A stretch of DNA of 21,951 nucleotides from an uncultured Spartobacteria bacterium (GTDB lineage: Bacteria; Verrucomicrobiota; Verrucomicrobiia; Chthoniobacterales; Terrimicrobiaceae): assembly GCA_937960895.1 (NCBI GenBank), contig CALCJD010000027.1:1-21951 (forward strand), written 5' to 3'. The notes below the pieces were generated by a model that was not told the DNA's origin, made no database searches, and was given only the letters and a program-made list of their open reading frames with translations. A program made the translations under genes and the position numbers. This document shows, piece after piece, positions 1 to 6,074 of this stretch (position 1 is the stretch's first letter; every line of letters starts with the position of its first letter).

Positions 1-368
1 TCCGCGCCGGGAAGACGGTAGATGGTCAGCCGGAAGGGGATTTTCGGATTGTTCTGCAGCATCTGCGACAACGCGGCCCCGCCGGTTTTGAAGGTCATCC
101 GGTCAAAGGACACCGGCTTGTCACCGGTGCGGAAGGACTGCGCGATTTCCCGCCGCTTTTCCCCGTCCCAACGCCAGCTCATCGCCTGATCGACCGGTGA
201 CTTGTCCGCATCGTGGGTCTGTTCCGTCGAAGCGAACACCTCGCCGGTGGCGGGATAGTTCGCCTCTCCCACCGAGCTGGGCCCGGAGAGGGACACCGAA
301 ACATCCGCGTGCGCCGACCCCGTCCACACCGCCAGACACACCATCGAAGGGAGAAGCCATTTTTTCAT
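1..368 (-). CDS. Secreted protein, paralogue of its neighbour (partial, runs off left edge)
   Basis: The minus-strand frame from the ATG at 368-366 is open to the window edge (about 122 codons; the C-terminus is missing). It begins with a clear signal peptide (MKK, then a hydrophobic stretch ending in GSAHA, with cleavage likely before DVSVSLSG). The mature part aligns with the next gene upstream: VSLSG near the start, a tryptophan-containing segment (SWRWDG), an R-R-x-I-x-QSF block, FDRMTFKTGGA, then PFRLTIYRLP. A good GGAGG ribosome-binding site lies 9 nt upstream, and the neighbour's stop codon is only 30 nt away, so the two are very likely one operon. Function is not recognised. The fold looks like an all-beta extracellular domain, possibly with a PEP-CTERM tail outside the window. 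The exact role is unknown, but that it is a real secreted protein is well supported. Confidence 0.8.
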   Translation of the reverse strand, partial: MKKWLLPSMVCLAVWTGSAHADVSVSLSGPSSVGEANYPATGEVFASTEQTHDADKSPVDQAMSWRWDGEKRREIAQSFRTGDKPVSFDRMTFKTGGAALSQMLQNNPKIPFRLTIYRLPGA

Positions 369-377
369 TGCGGGAAA

Positions 378-382
378 CCTCC
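378..382 (-). promoter_or_regulatory. Shine-Dalgarno site of the left-edge gene
   Basis: The minus strand reads GGAGG, 9 nt before the ATG at 368. It fixes the start of the left-edge gene. It is notable because most other starts in this window have no recognisable Shine-Dalgarno sequence. Confidence 0.65.
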
Positions 383-398
383 GGTGAAAGATGCGGGA

Positions 399-1154
399 TC
401 AACCCCGGGCGCGCCGTCCCCAGCGGGAAAGGCTCAGGAGCAGACCGCCGAGGAGAAAGGCCCCCGACGTGCCGGGCTCGGGCACAGGCGCGGACTGGGC
501 ATAAAAATAGAAGTCACTGGCCGCACCCCACGCGCCCCCATCAGCCGCAAACGCACCCGTTCCCTCCGAGAAATAGGAATTTGAGCCGTTGTTTCCCAGA
601 GCCAGGTTGAGCCCCGCCGCGCTCTGGTTGAAGCTCAGGACCACCATGTAATAGCTGTTGGCGTTGAGCGCGACGTCATCAAAATCGAACGTGATGTAAT
701 TGAACGCCGTCCCGGCGATGTTACCGCTCGACGCGCTCAGGCCCGCGGCAAAACCCGCAAAGTCGCCCTCCTGAGACGAAATCAACTTGCTACCTTCCGT
801 CGACGGAAAGGCCGAGGCTGTGGGTACCTCGTAAATCGAAAGGGTGAACTTGATGTCTGCGTTGTCCTGAAAGACCAAGGGAATATTCGCTCCGGCCGAT
901 TTGAACGTGATCTTGTCGAAGATCACCGACTCCGATCCCGTGTAAAAAGACTGCCCAATGTCCCGTCGAACCGGGGTCTGAGTCGGATCGTTCCGCCACG
1001 CCAAACCGCTGTTTGTGCCGGTAAATTCGGTGTGCGCAAAAACGTTCTCCGTCGGCGCATTCAGTGTGGTGTTCACCGCGCTCGAGCCGGAGAGGGAAAC
1101 GATCACCCCTGCCTGGCAAATTGTTGCCGCCAAGGCAGATACCAACAGAGTCAA
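399..1154 (-). CDS. PEP-CTERM sorting-domain secreted protein (start disrupted by an A7 run)
   Basis: The frame ends in TGA at 401-399 and has a typical PEP-CTERM tail: VPEPGTSG, a hydrophobic stretch (AFLLGGLLLSL), then a basic end (RWGRRARG). In organisms with this system the tag sends exported proteins to the exosortase for envelope attachment. The body (about residues 16-215) is an all-beta domain homologous to the left-edge gene and to the N-terminus of the beta-helix protein at 6075-7763. The only in-frame start is TTG at 1154, which gives a signal peptide lacking its basic residues. An ATG at 1170-1168 followed by seven A bases is out of frame by one. Removing one A would give MKKAILTLLVSALAATICQA, a textbook signal peptide. 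The true start is therefore probably 1170, with a sequencing error, a real frameshift or transcriptional slippage. The ligand is not known. Confidence 0.8.
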   Translation of the reverse strand: MTLLVSALAATICQAGVIVSLSGSSAVNTTLNAPTENVFAHTEFTGTNSGLAWRNDPTQTPVRRDIGQSFYTGSESVIFDKITFKSAGANIPLVFQDNADIKFTLSIYEVPTASAFPSTEGSKLISSQEGDFAGFAAGLSASSGNIAGTAFNYITFDFDDVALNANSYYMVVLSFNQSAAGLNLALGNNGSNSYFSEGTGAFAADGGAWGAASDFYFYAQSAPVPEPGTSGAFLLGGLLLSLSRWGRRARG

Positions 1155-1226
1155 AATTGCTTTTTTTCATGAGAGGGCCACTTTCCCGCAAGCTAAAGCC
1201 CTTCCCACCGCTCTCAATGGGTTTTT

Positions 1227-1254
1227 TATTTAACAGTTAAATTTTCCGGTTGAA
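1227..1254 (-). promoter_or_regulatory. Candidate promoter of the PEP-CTERM operon
   Basis: On the minus strand a TTCAAC-like -35 (1254-1249), a 16-nt spacer and a TAAATA -10 (1232-1227) precede the secreted-protein pair. The match is moderate. The palindrome at 1228-1242 covers the -10 and part of the spacer, which makes this placement attractive for a repressor-controlled promoter. Confidence 0.3.
1228..1242. promoter_or_regulatory. Perfect 15-bp palindrome, probable LacI-family operator
   Basis: The sequence is ATTTAAC-A-GTTAAAT, a perfect 7+1+7 inverted repeat centred at 1235. It lies in the short region between the LacI-family gene (plus) and the secreted-protein operon (minus). LacI-family operators are typically AT-flanked palindromes of this size with the AAC/GTT half-site core. 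The site overlaps the candidate -10 of the minus-strand promoter, so binding would be expected to repress that operon and perhaps the regulator itself. Binding by this particular LacI protein is inferred from position. Confidence 0.6.
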
Positions 1255-1289
1255 TCCCGACCGGTCTGATGCTCTGCTGGGTGGGGGTG

Positions 1290-2336
1290 ATGGACAAAAA
1301 TCCGCCAACACTGCGGGATCTGGCACGGGCGGCGGGCGTCTCGGTCGCGACCGTTTCGATGGCGCTGCGCAACGATCCGCGGGTACATCCGGAGACCCGC
1401 GGGCGGATTCACACCCTGGCCGCGGAGATGGGGTATCGGCCCGATCCCCGGATTTCCGACCTCATGGGTTATTTGCGGAGGGGGCGTTCCGGGGGATTTC
1501 GCGAGACGATCGCCTATGTCAGCAAGATGACCTGGAACGTGCTGCAGGGATACTCCATTTTTTACGAAACCTATCTGGGGTCCGCCCGGCGGGCCCAAGA
1601 TTTGGGTTATCTGGTGGAATATCACACGGTGTCGACGACCATGACCGAGGAGCGGCTGGGCCGCATCCTCCGGAACCGGGGTATTCGCGGCGTGATCGCG
1701 CTTCCCGACGTCCATCCCGACAGCGCGTTGCGGGGATACAAATCCTTTCCCTGGGAGCATTTCGCCAGCGTGGCGATCGGTTTTTCCTGTCCGCATCCCA
1801 ACACGCACCGGATCACCCCGGACCAGATCCAGACCATGCATATCGCTCTGGAAGCGAGTCGCCGCCTTGGCTACCGGCGGCCGGGTTTGGTGACGGAGCG
1901 GTGGAGGGACGACCGCGTGCGCAATCATTGGGCTGCGGGATTCCTTTCCTATCAGGAGCGCCATTTTCCATCCAGGGACCGCATCCCGATCTGCACCGAT
2001 CCCGGGCGGGTGGTCGCGTGGTTCTCGCGCTGGAAGCCGGATTTTCTCATCGGCGACGACATCGAAATGGCGGTGTCCCTGCTGCGCGCCGCCGGGTTTC
2101 GCACGCCGGAGGATTTCGGCTACGCCACCCTCATCAAACAAATGGAAGGACGATGGGGCTTCCACGCCGGAGTGTGGGAACCCTTCGCCGAGGTGGGATC
2201 GGCGGCCACCGACCTGCTGGTGGGAAGCCTGACGCGAAACGAAATCGGTCTGCCGGCGTATCCGCAAACCGTCCTGCTGCCGGTCAAGTGGGTGGACGGA
2301 GACTCGGCGCCCCCGAGGAATACGGGGGGAACATAA
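1290..2336 (+). CDS. LacI-family transcriptional regulator
   Basis: A 348-residue regulator. Residues about 7-27 (TLRDLARAAGVSVATVSMAL) form the LacI helix-turn-helix and are followed by the hinge region with NDPRVHPETRGRI and MGYRPDP. The rest is a periplasmic-binding-protein-like effector domain of normal family length, including GVIALPD, a variant region around 200-240 and the late segment PDFLIGDD. The start at 1290 is chosen because it puts the usual few residues before the helix-turn-helix; an upstream ATG at 1269 would add seven residues. It is transcribed divergently from the PEP-CTERM pair with a 15-bp palindrome between them, so self-regulation and control of that pair are likely. 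The effector is probably a sugar or sugar derivative, by family habit only. Confidence 0.93.
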   Translation: MDKNPPTLRDLARAAGVSVATVSMALRNDPRVHPETRGRIHTLAAEMGYRPDPRISDLMGYLRRGRSGGFRETIAYVSKMTWNVLQGYSIFYETYLGSARRAQDLGYLVEYHTVSTTMTEERLGRILRNRGIRGVIALPDVHPDSALRGYKSFPWEHFASVAIGFSCPHPNTHRITPDQIQTMHIALEASRRLGYRRPGLVTERWRDDRVRNHWAAGFLSYQERHFPSRDRIPICTDPGRVVAWFSRWKPDFLIGDDIEMAVSLLRAAGFRTPEDFGYATLIKQMEGRWGFHAGVWEPFAEVGSAATDLLVGSLTRNEIGLPAYPQTVLLPVKWVDGDSAPPRNTGGT

Positions 2337-2426
2337 AGCCTTTTCAGGCAAGGTCGGGGCCGATGTGGGGAAGCGGTCACAACCTTTCCTGAATACGCTC
2401 CCAACGGCCCGCGCCCAGCGGTGCGG

Positions 2427-2472
2427 AAAAAAAACACCCCGTCCCCGGCCGGGATGCGGGCGGGAACGGGGG
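2427..2472 (-). terminator. Rho-independent terminator of the slyD-like gene
   Basis: On the minus strand, 10 nt after the SlyD stop codon, the arms CCCCGTTCCC (2471-2462) and GGGGACGGGG (2446-2437) pair over 10 bp with one G-U wobble. They are followed two bases later by eight T residues (2434-2427). This is a textbook intrinsic terminator. The LacI-family gene ends nearby on the other strand. Confidence 0.85.
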
Positions 2473-2482
2473 AAAACGGGGG

Positions 2483-2965
2483 TCAGTGATGATGTCCGCC
2501 CGGACCGTGGACATGGCCGTGGGCCAGTTCCTCGGGCGTGGCGGCACGCACTTCGCGGATGGTGATGTCGAAGTGCAGGTTTTCACCGGCCAGCGGATGA
2601 TTGCCGTCCAGCGTCACTTCGTCGCCTTCGATCTTGGTCACCGTCACAATTTGCGGGCCGTTCGGGCCGTTGCCCTGGAGCCGCATGCCCACCTGCAAAT
2701 TGGGAATGCCGTCAATTTGCGCGCGGTTGATGACAATGACTTTTCCGGGATCCTGGAGTCCGTAGCCTTCTTCGGGGGGAACATCCACCTGCAGTCGGTC
2801 GCCCGCGGATTTGCCCGTGAGAGCCTTCTCCAGACCCTCGACGATCTGGCCAGCGCCGTGAATGTAACCGAGCGGCTCGCGGCCTTCGGAGGTGTCAATG
2901 GTAACCTTATCGTCGTCGGTGAGCGTATAATCGAACAGGACGACTTTGCCGGGTGAGATTTGCAT
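2483..2965 (-). CDS. slyD: SlyD-like FKBP-type peptidyl-prolyl cis-trans isomerase
   Basis: A 160-residue protein with the two-domain SlyD layout. The FKBP core holds VLFDYTL near the start and PLGYIHGAGQIVEGLEKAL at about 31-49. The sequence VPPEEGYG at 62-69 leads into the insert-in-flap chaperone domain (about 70-125), and the chain returns to the core with NHPLAGENLHFDITIREV. The tail HGHVHGPGGHHH is a short histidine-rich metal-binding end like that of E. coli SlyD, which delivers nickel to hydrogenase maturation as well as folding proteins. No nickel enzyme gene is visible here, so the cytoplasmic folding role is the safer call. The start at 2965 is the usual N-terminus; the frame stays open upstream but the extra sequence does not look coding. 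A strong terminator follows. Confidence 0.93.
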   Translation of the reverse strand: MQISPGKVVLFDYTLTDDDKVTIDTSEGREPLGYIHGAGQIVEGLEKALTGKSAGDRLQVDVPPEEGYGLQDPGKVIVINRAQIDGIPNLQVGMRLQGNGPNGPQIVTVTKIEGDEVTLDGNHPLAGENLHFDITIREVRAATPEELAHGHVHGPGGHHH

Positions 2966-2974
2966 GGAGAGGGC

Positions 2975-3002
2975 AATGTAACCGCCAATCGGAAAAAGCC
3001 AA
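2975..3002 (-). promoter_or_regulatory. Candidate promoter of the slyD-like gene
   Basis: The minus strand has TTGGCT (3002-2997), a 16-nt spacer and TACATT (2980-2975). The -10 ends 9 nt before the ATG, so the transcript would have almost no leader. Each hexamer matches the consensus at about four of six positions. Confidence 0.4.
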
Positions 3003-3032
3003 AGAAAACCAGCGAATTTATTCAGGCTCTCC

Positions 3033-3050
3033 CGCCCCCGGGCGGGGGCG
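3033..3050 (-). terminator. Strong GC hairpin downstream of the dehydrogenase operon
   Basis: CGCCCCC (3033-3039) and GGGGGCG (3044-3050) form a perfect 7-bp stem with a 4-nt loop, 37 nt past the stop codon of the dehydrogenase at 3088. On the minus strand no T-run follows, so it may only pause polymerase or protect the mRNA end rather than act as a full intrinsic terminator. Confidence 0.4.
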
Positions 3051-3087
3051 TTTGCCGCGGGGGGCCGTTCCAATCCGACGGTCCGTT

Positions 3088-4095
3088 TTATCCCAGGCGA
3101 ATCATTCCCTTGAGGACACGCCCCGCCTCCTGGTCCGCCACGGCTTGGACCCCGGCCTCCAGGCCCTGCCAGGTGTGCGTGTGCAGAAGCCCCGCGTTGA
3201 GCCGTCCTTCGGCCAGCCGTTGGCAGGTCTCGGCAAAGAAGGTGTCGTCGTTCGGAGCGAGGTAATGGACGGAAAAATCCCCGCCCACCGAGCCGAGCGG
3301 GAGGCGGTAGGCAAATCCCTCCGGGGCACCGTAGATGGCGGCCTGACCACCGGGACGCAGGCAGCGCAGCCCCGCCTCGAAAACCGCCTGGTGTCCGGCG
3401 GCATCGAGAAACCAATCCGCTCCGCCGCAGATTTTCCGCACATCCTCCCCAAGGTTTTCACCCCACGACAGCGTGTGCGTCGCGCCGTTGGCCGTCATGC
3501 GGGCAAGCTTTTCCGGATGACGTCCGGCGACCAGGATGGCGGCGGCTCCGGCGGCGCGGGCACACTGACACATCACGGCGGCGGCAAATCCCGAACCGCC
3601 GATCAGCAGGTTTTTCCCCCGCAGATCGCCGAGCTTTTCCATCCAGCTCGCCACCTCGGAAACACTCACCGCCAGGACGGCCTCCTCCAGGCTCAGGCCG
3701 GGCGGCACGACGTGCTGTCGGGCCGCGGTGTAATCGGGAGAATCACCGGCCTCGCGGACGACGCCAAACTCCGCAAATCCTCCCCAGGCACTCCAGAGTC
3801 CGTCCCGTTGGGTACCCGGCCAGATGGCCACCGGACGCGTCACGCGATCTCCCACGCGGAATTTTTCCACCTCCGGACCAACCGCCACAACCGTCCCCAC
3901 CGACTCGTGTCCGAGAACGGCCGGATAGGCCTCGGCGGGATGGTGGGCCTGACGGCCCTCGATGAGGTGGCGGTCGGTCGTGCCACACAATCCGCACGCC
4001 TCGATGCGCACGAGGGCTTCATTGGCGGCCGGTTCCGGCGGCGCGATTTCGCGCACTTCCAGTTCACCATGTCGGACGACAACCAGGGCCTTCAC
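3088..4095 (-). CDS. Zinc-type medium-chain alcohol/polyol dehydrogenase
   Basis: A 335-residue medium-chain dehydrogenase/reductase. The GroES-like catalytic domain has the zinc-ligand motifs GLCGTTD (Cys37) and GHE (His63, Glu64), then VGDRV. The structural-zinc lobe with four closely spaced cysteines is absent. The cofactor domain begins near 163 with LLIGGSGFAAA, a loosened version of the usual GxGxxG, and continues to AGRHPEKL. The family oxidises sugars, polyols or alcohols with NAD(P); the substrate cannot be read from sequence. Its ATG overlaps the stop of the upstream dehydrogenase by 4 nt (ATGA), so the two are translationally coupled and probably act on one pathway. Confidence 0.85.
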   Translation of the reverse strand: MKALVVVRHGELEVREIAPPEPAANEALVRIEACGLCGTTDRHLIEGRQAHHPAEAYPAVLGHESVGTVVAVGPEVEKFRVGDRVTRPVAIWPGTQRDGLWSAWGGFAEFGVVREAGDSPDYTAARQHVVPPGLSLEEAVLAVSVSEVASWMEKLGDLRGKNLLIGGSGFAAAVMCQCARAAGAAAILVAGRHPEKLARMTANGATHTLSWGENLGEDVRKICGGADWFLDAAGHQAVFEAGLRCLRPGGQAAIYGAPEGFAYRLPLGSVGGDFSVHYLAPNDDTFFAETCQRLAEGRLNAGLLHTHTWQGLEAGVQAVADQEAGRVLKGMIRLG

Positions 4096-5117
4096 GCGGA
4101 CTTCCTCCAGTCAAAGACCACGCCGAGAAAATCCTCCGAACCCGCCGCAATCATGCGATAGGCCGCCTCCGCCTCGGAGGGCGCAAAGGTGTGCGTGATG
4201 AGGAGCGCGGATTTCAGGAGTCCCTGCGCCGCCCAGCCCAGGGCGGCCGCCACGGCCTCGGCGCTGTGCGCACAGGGGAAATAGGCGGAAGGCAGCCGCT
4301 GATGGAGGGCGTTCAGGTCGAGCGGAGTCGGCGGCGGATACCAGCCTTGAAAGACAAACTTGCCCCGCAATTTCAGTAGGGGAAACAAACCGTTCACCAC
4401 CGCCGCCACGCTCGAGGTGTCGATGATGATGTCAAACCCCTCGGGGGCGATCTTCGCGGCCGCCGCGACCAGGTTTTCCTTTTCCCCGTGAATCACGTGC
4501 GAGGCGCCGAGGGCGGCGGCGGTCTTCAGGCGGGCCTCCACCACATCGGTCGCGGTGACCTCCGCCCCCTTCAGACGGCAGACCTGCACCGCGTATTGGC
4601 CGATCACCCCCAGCCCGCAAACCAGCACCCTGGCCCCGGCGGGCACACCGGCCATTTCAATCCCCCGCATGGCCACGCCGCACAGCCCCAGCAACACCGC
4701 CTCCTCCGCCGGCAGTCCCTCCGGCACCCGCTCGCAATGATGGATCTCCAACGGACCGCTGCCGCGCGGACCCGACACGTCGACCACGGACAGCGCCGTG
4801 TGGCTGCCCATCCAGCTGCGCGCCTCCCACTCGGGGGCCAGCCGGCTTCTGAAAACATATGCCCGGTCGCCCGCGCGCCATCCCCTGGCGCGGGCCTCCT
4901 CTCCGAGTTCCCTCACCGTTCCCACATTCATGTAGCCGGGAACGTTGGGAAAAGAGATCTCCGCCCGCCGGCCGAGGTAGGTCCAGCGTTCGGTCCCCAC
5001 CGAAACCCCGCTCAGCTCCGTCTCAAGAATGAGATCGCCCGGACCCGGCCCGGCGAGTTCCACCTCCCCCCAACGCACCTCGCCGGGCTGGACAAAAATA
5101 ATGGCCTTGGATTTCAT
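4092..5117 (-). CDS. Medium-chain dehydrogenase/reductase, zinc-independent type
   Basis: A 341-residue medium-chain dehydrogenase, first gene of a two-gene operon. The N-terminal catalytic domain carries SGVSVGTERWTYLG at about 36-49 in place of the GxCxxD zinc motif, and the GHE motif is replaced by GYMNVG. It therefore looks like the zinc-less branch related to bacteriochlorophyllide dehydrogenase BchC-like and sugar-dehydrogenase-like members. The Rossmann motif CGLGVIGQ (168, 170, 173) is intact, and an acidic residue (Asp191) after the second strand suggests NAD(H). The substrate is unknown. The divergent AraC-family gene 65 nt away is the likely regulator. There is no chlorophyll gene nearby, so a pigment role is not suggested; catabolism of a sugar or polyol is a guess. 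Confidence 0.82.
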   Translation of the reverse strand: MKSKAIIFVQPGEVRWGEVELAGPGPGDLILETELSGVSVGTERWTYLGRRAEISFPNVPGYMNVGTVRELGEEARARGWRAGDRAYVFRSRLAPEWEARSWMGSHTALSVVDVSGPRGSGPLEIHHCERVPEGLPAEEAVLLGLCGVAMRGIEMAGVPAGARVLVCGLGVIGQYAVQVCRLKGAEVTATDVVEARLKTAAALGASHVIHGEKENLVAAAAKIAPEGFDIIIDTSSVAAVVNGLFPLLKLRGKFVFQGWYPPPTPLDLNALHQRLPSAYFPCAHSAEAVAAALGWAAQGLLKSALLITHTFAPSEAEAAYRMIAAGSEDFLGVVFDWRKSA

Positions 5118-5123
5118 GCCGAA

Positions 5124-5129
5124 ATCCTA
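5124..5129 (-). promoter_or_regulatory. TANNNT -10-like element before the dehydrogenase operon
   Basis: The minus strand reads TAGGAT, ending 6 nt before the ATG at 5117. No convincing -35 was found. It is listed because the same TANNNT arrangement recurs before other first genes in the window. Confidence 0.3.
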
Positions 5130-5142
5130 AGGCCAAAGAAAA

Positions 5143-5172
5143 AAGACAGCATCGGGAGAAATCTGCTATTAT
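5143..5172 (+). promoter_or_regulatory. Candidate promoter of the AraC-family gene
   Basis: AAGACA (5143-5148), an 18-nt spacer and TATTAT (5167-5172), with the -10 ending 10 nt before the ATG at 5183. A weak AGGA lies 5 nt before the ATG. The short divergent region (5118-5182) also has GAAATC twice (5121-5126 and 5158-5163), a possible direct-repeat site for an AraC protein. Confidence 0.4.
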
Positions 5173-5182
5173 CAGGACAAAA

Positions 5183-6025
5183 ATGACATCCTGGCTCCTG
5201 CAAATCCATCCCCGGATCCGCGAAATCTGGCAGGGAGCCTGGCTTCCCGGAACGCTGGAGCCGGACCGTTACCTCTACGACCACGAGCTTGTTTTGGTGA
5301 CTGAGGGATCCTGCCGCATTGTGATCGGGGCCGTCGCGCTGGAGGTCGGCGCCGACGAGGCCGTCATTGTGCCTCCGGGGAGTCGTCATCGCTCGGTGGC
5401 CGGGCCGCAGGGAGCGACCCGGTTTTGCGTGCATTTTCACTGGGTCCCGGAAACACGGCGCACCCACCAGCCCATCTGGTGTTTTTTTCCACGGCGTCCG
5501 CGCCGGGGCAGCGTCACCCCCGCACCGCGGTTTGTGCCCGACGGCATCGTGGGACGGATTCACAAGGCGGAACGCGGGGCGCGGCTTTTGACCGGGGAAA
5601 TTCTTCGAAGGTGGGCGTCAGGGAAGGAATGGGACCGTGCGCTTTGTCATGCGCAATTTCTCGAACTGCTTCTCCGCATCCTCGGCACGGAGGAACACGC
5701 CCGGCAGGATGCCGCGCGGCCGCTCGCCTACGAGGTCAAGGCGCTGCTGGACGGGGATCTGACCACCCCCATCCAGACCTTGCTGCCGACCCTGGGATTC
5801 AGCTACGCCCACCTTTGCCGGATTTTTCACGGGAAGTTCGGCATGACGCCGGTCGAATACCGCAATGCCGTCCGACTGGAAAAGGTGCGTGACCTTTTGC
5901 TGCACTCCCGCCTGACGATCGCCGAAATCGCGGACCGCACCGGCTTTGTCGATCCGGCGTATCTGACACGCCTTTTTCGCCGGCGATACGGGTGTCCGCC
6001 GTCGTTTTATCGGGAGACCCGCTGA
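5183..6025 (+). CDS. AraC-family transcriptional regulator
   Basis: A 280-residue regulator with a cupin-like N-terminal effector domain (about 1-110; the segment with EADEAVIVPPGSRH-type residues near 55-75 is typical of the sensor barrel). The C-terminal region (about 180-280) carries the double helix-turn-helix. The first helix pair includes LGFSYAHLCRIFHGKFGMTPVEYRN and the second IAEIADRTGFVDPAYLTRLFRRRYGCPPSFYR, both close to the family pattern. AraC proteins of this build usually activate catabolic genes in response to a small carbohydrate-like ligand. It is divergent from the two-dehydrogenase operon with only 65 nt between the starts, so that operon is the probable target. The ligand is not identifiable. 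Confidence 0.92.
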   Translation: MTSWLLQIHPRIREIWQGAWLPGTLEPDRYLYDHELVLVTEGSCRIVIGAVALEVGADEAVIVPPGSRHRSVAGPQGATRFCVHFHWVPETRRTHQPIWCFFPRRPRRGSVTPAPRFVPDGIVGRIHKAERGARLLTGEILRRWASGKEWDRALCHAQFLELLLRILGTEEHARQDAARPLAYEVKALLDGDLTTPIQTLLPTLGFSYAHLCRIFHGKFGMTPVEYRNAVRLEKVRDLLLHSRLTIAEIADRTGFVDPAYLTRLFRRRYGCPPSFYRETR

Positions 6026-6057
6026 GAATGTTCCAAGACACGCACCCAAAGACGGAC

Positions 6058-6072
6058 CGGGGAAAAACCCCG
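6058..6072. terminator. Small hairpin between convergent genes
   Basis: CGGGG-AAAAA-CCCCG is a perfect 5-bp stem with an A5 loop, in the 49-nt gap between the AraC-family gene (plus) and the beta-helix gene (minus). It could serve either strand, but no T-run follows on either side, so terminator activity is uncertain. Confidence 0.3.
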
Positions 6073-6074
6073 CC

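Noticed and set aside
790..1191. Overlapping minus-strand frame using the ATG at 1170
   Set aside because: It starts with the same ATG but leaves the frame with the homologous domain after the A7 run, and its sequence has no family pattern. It marks the frameshift rather than a second gene.
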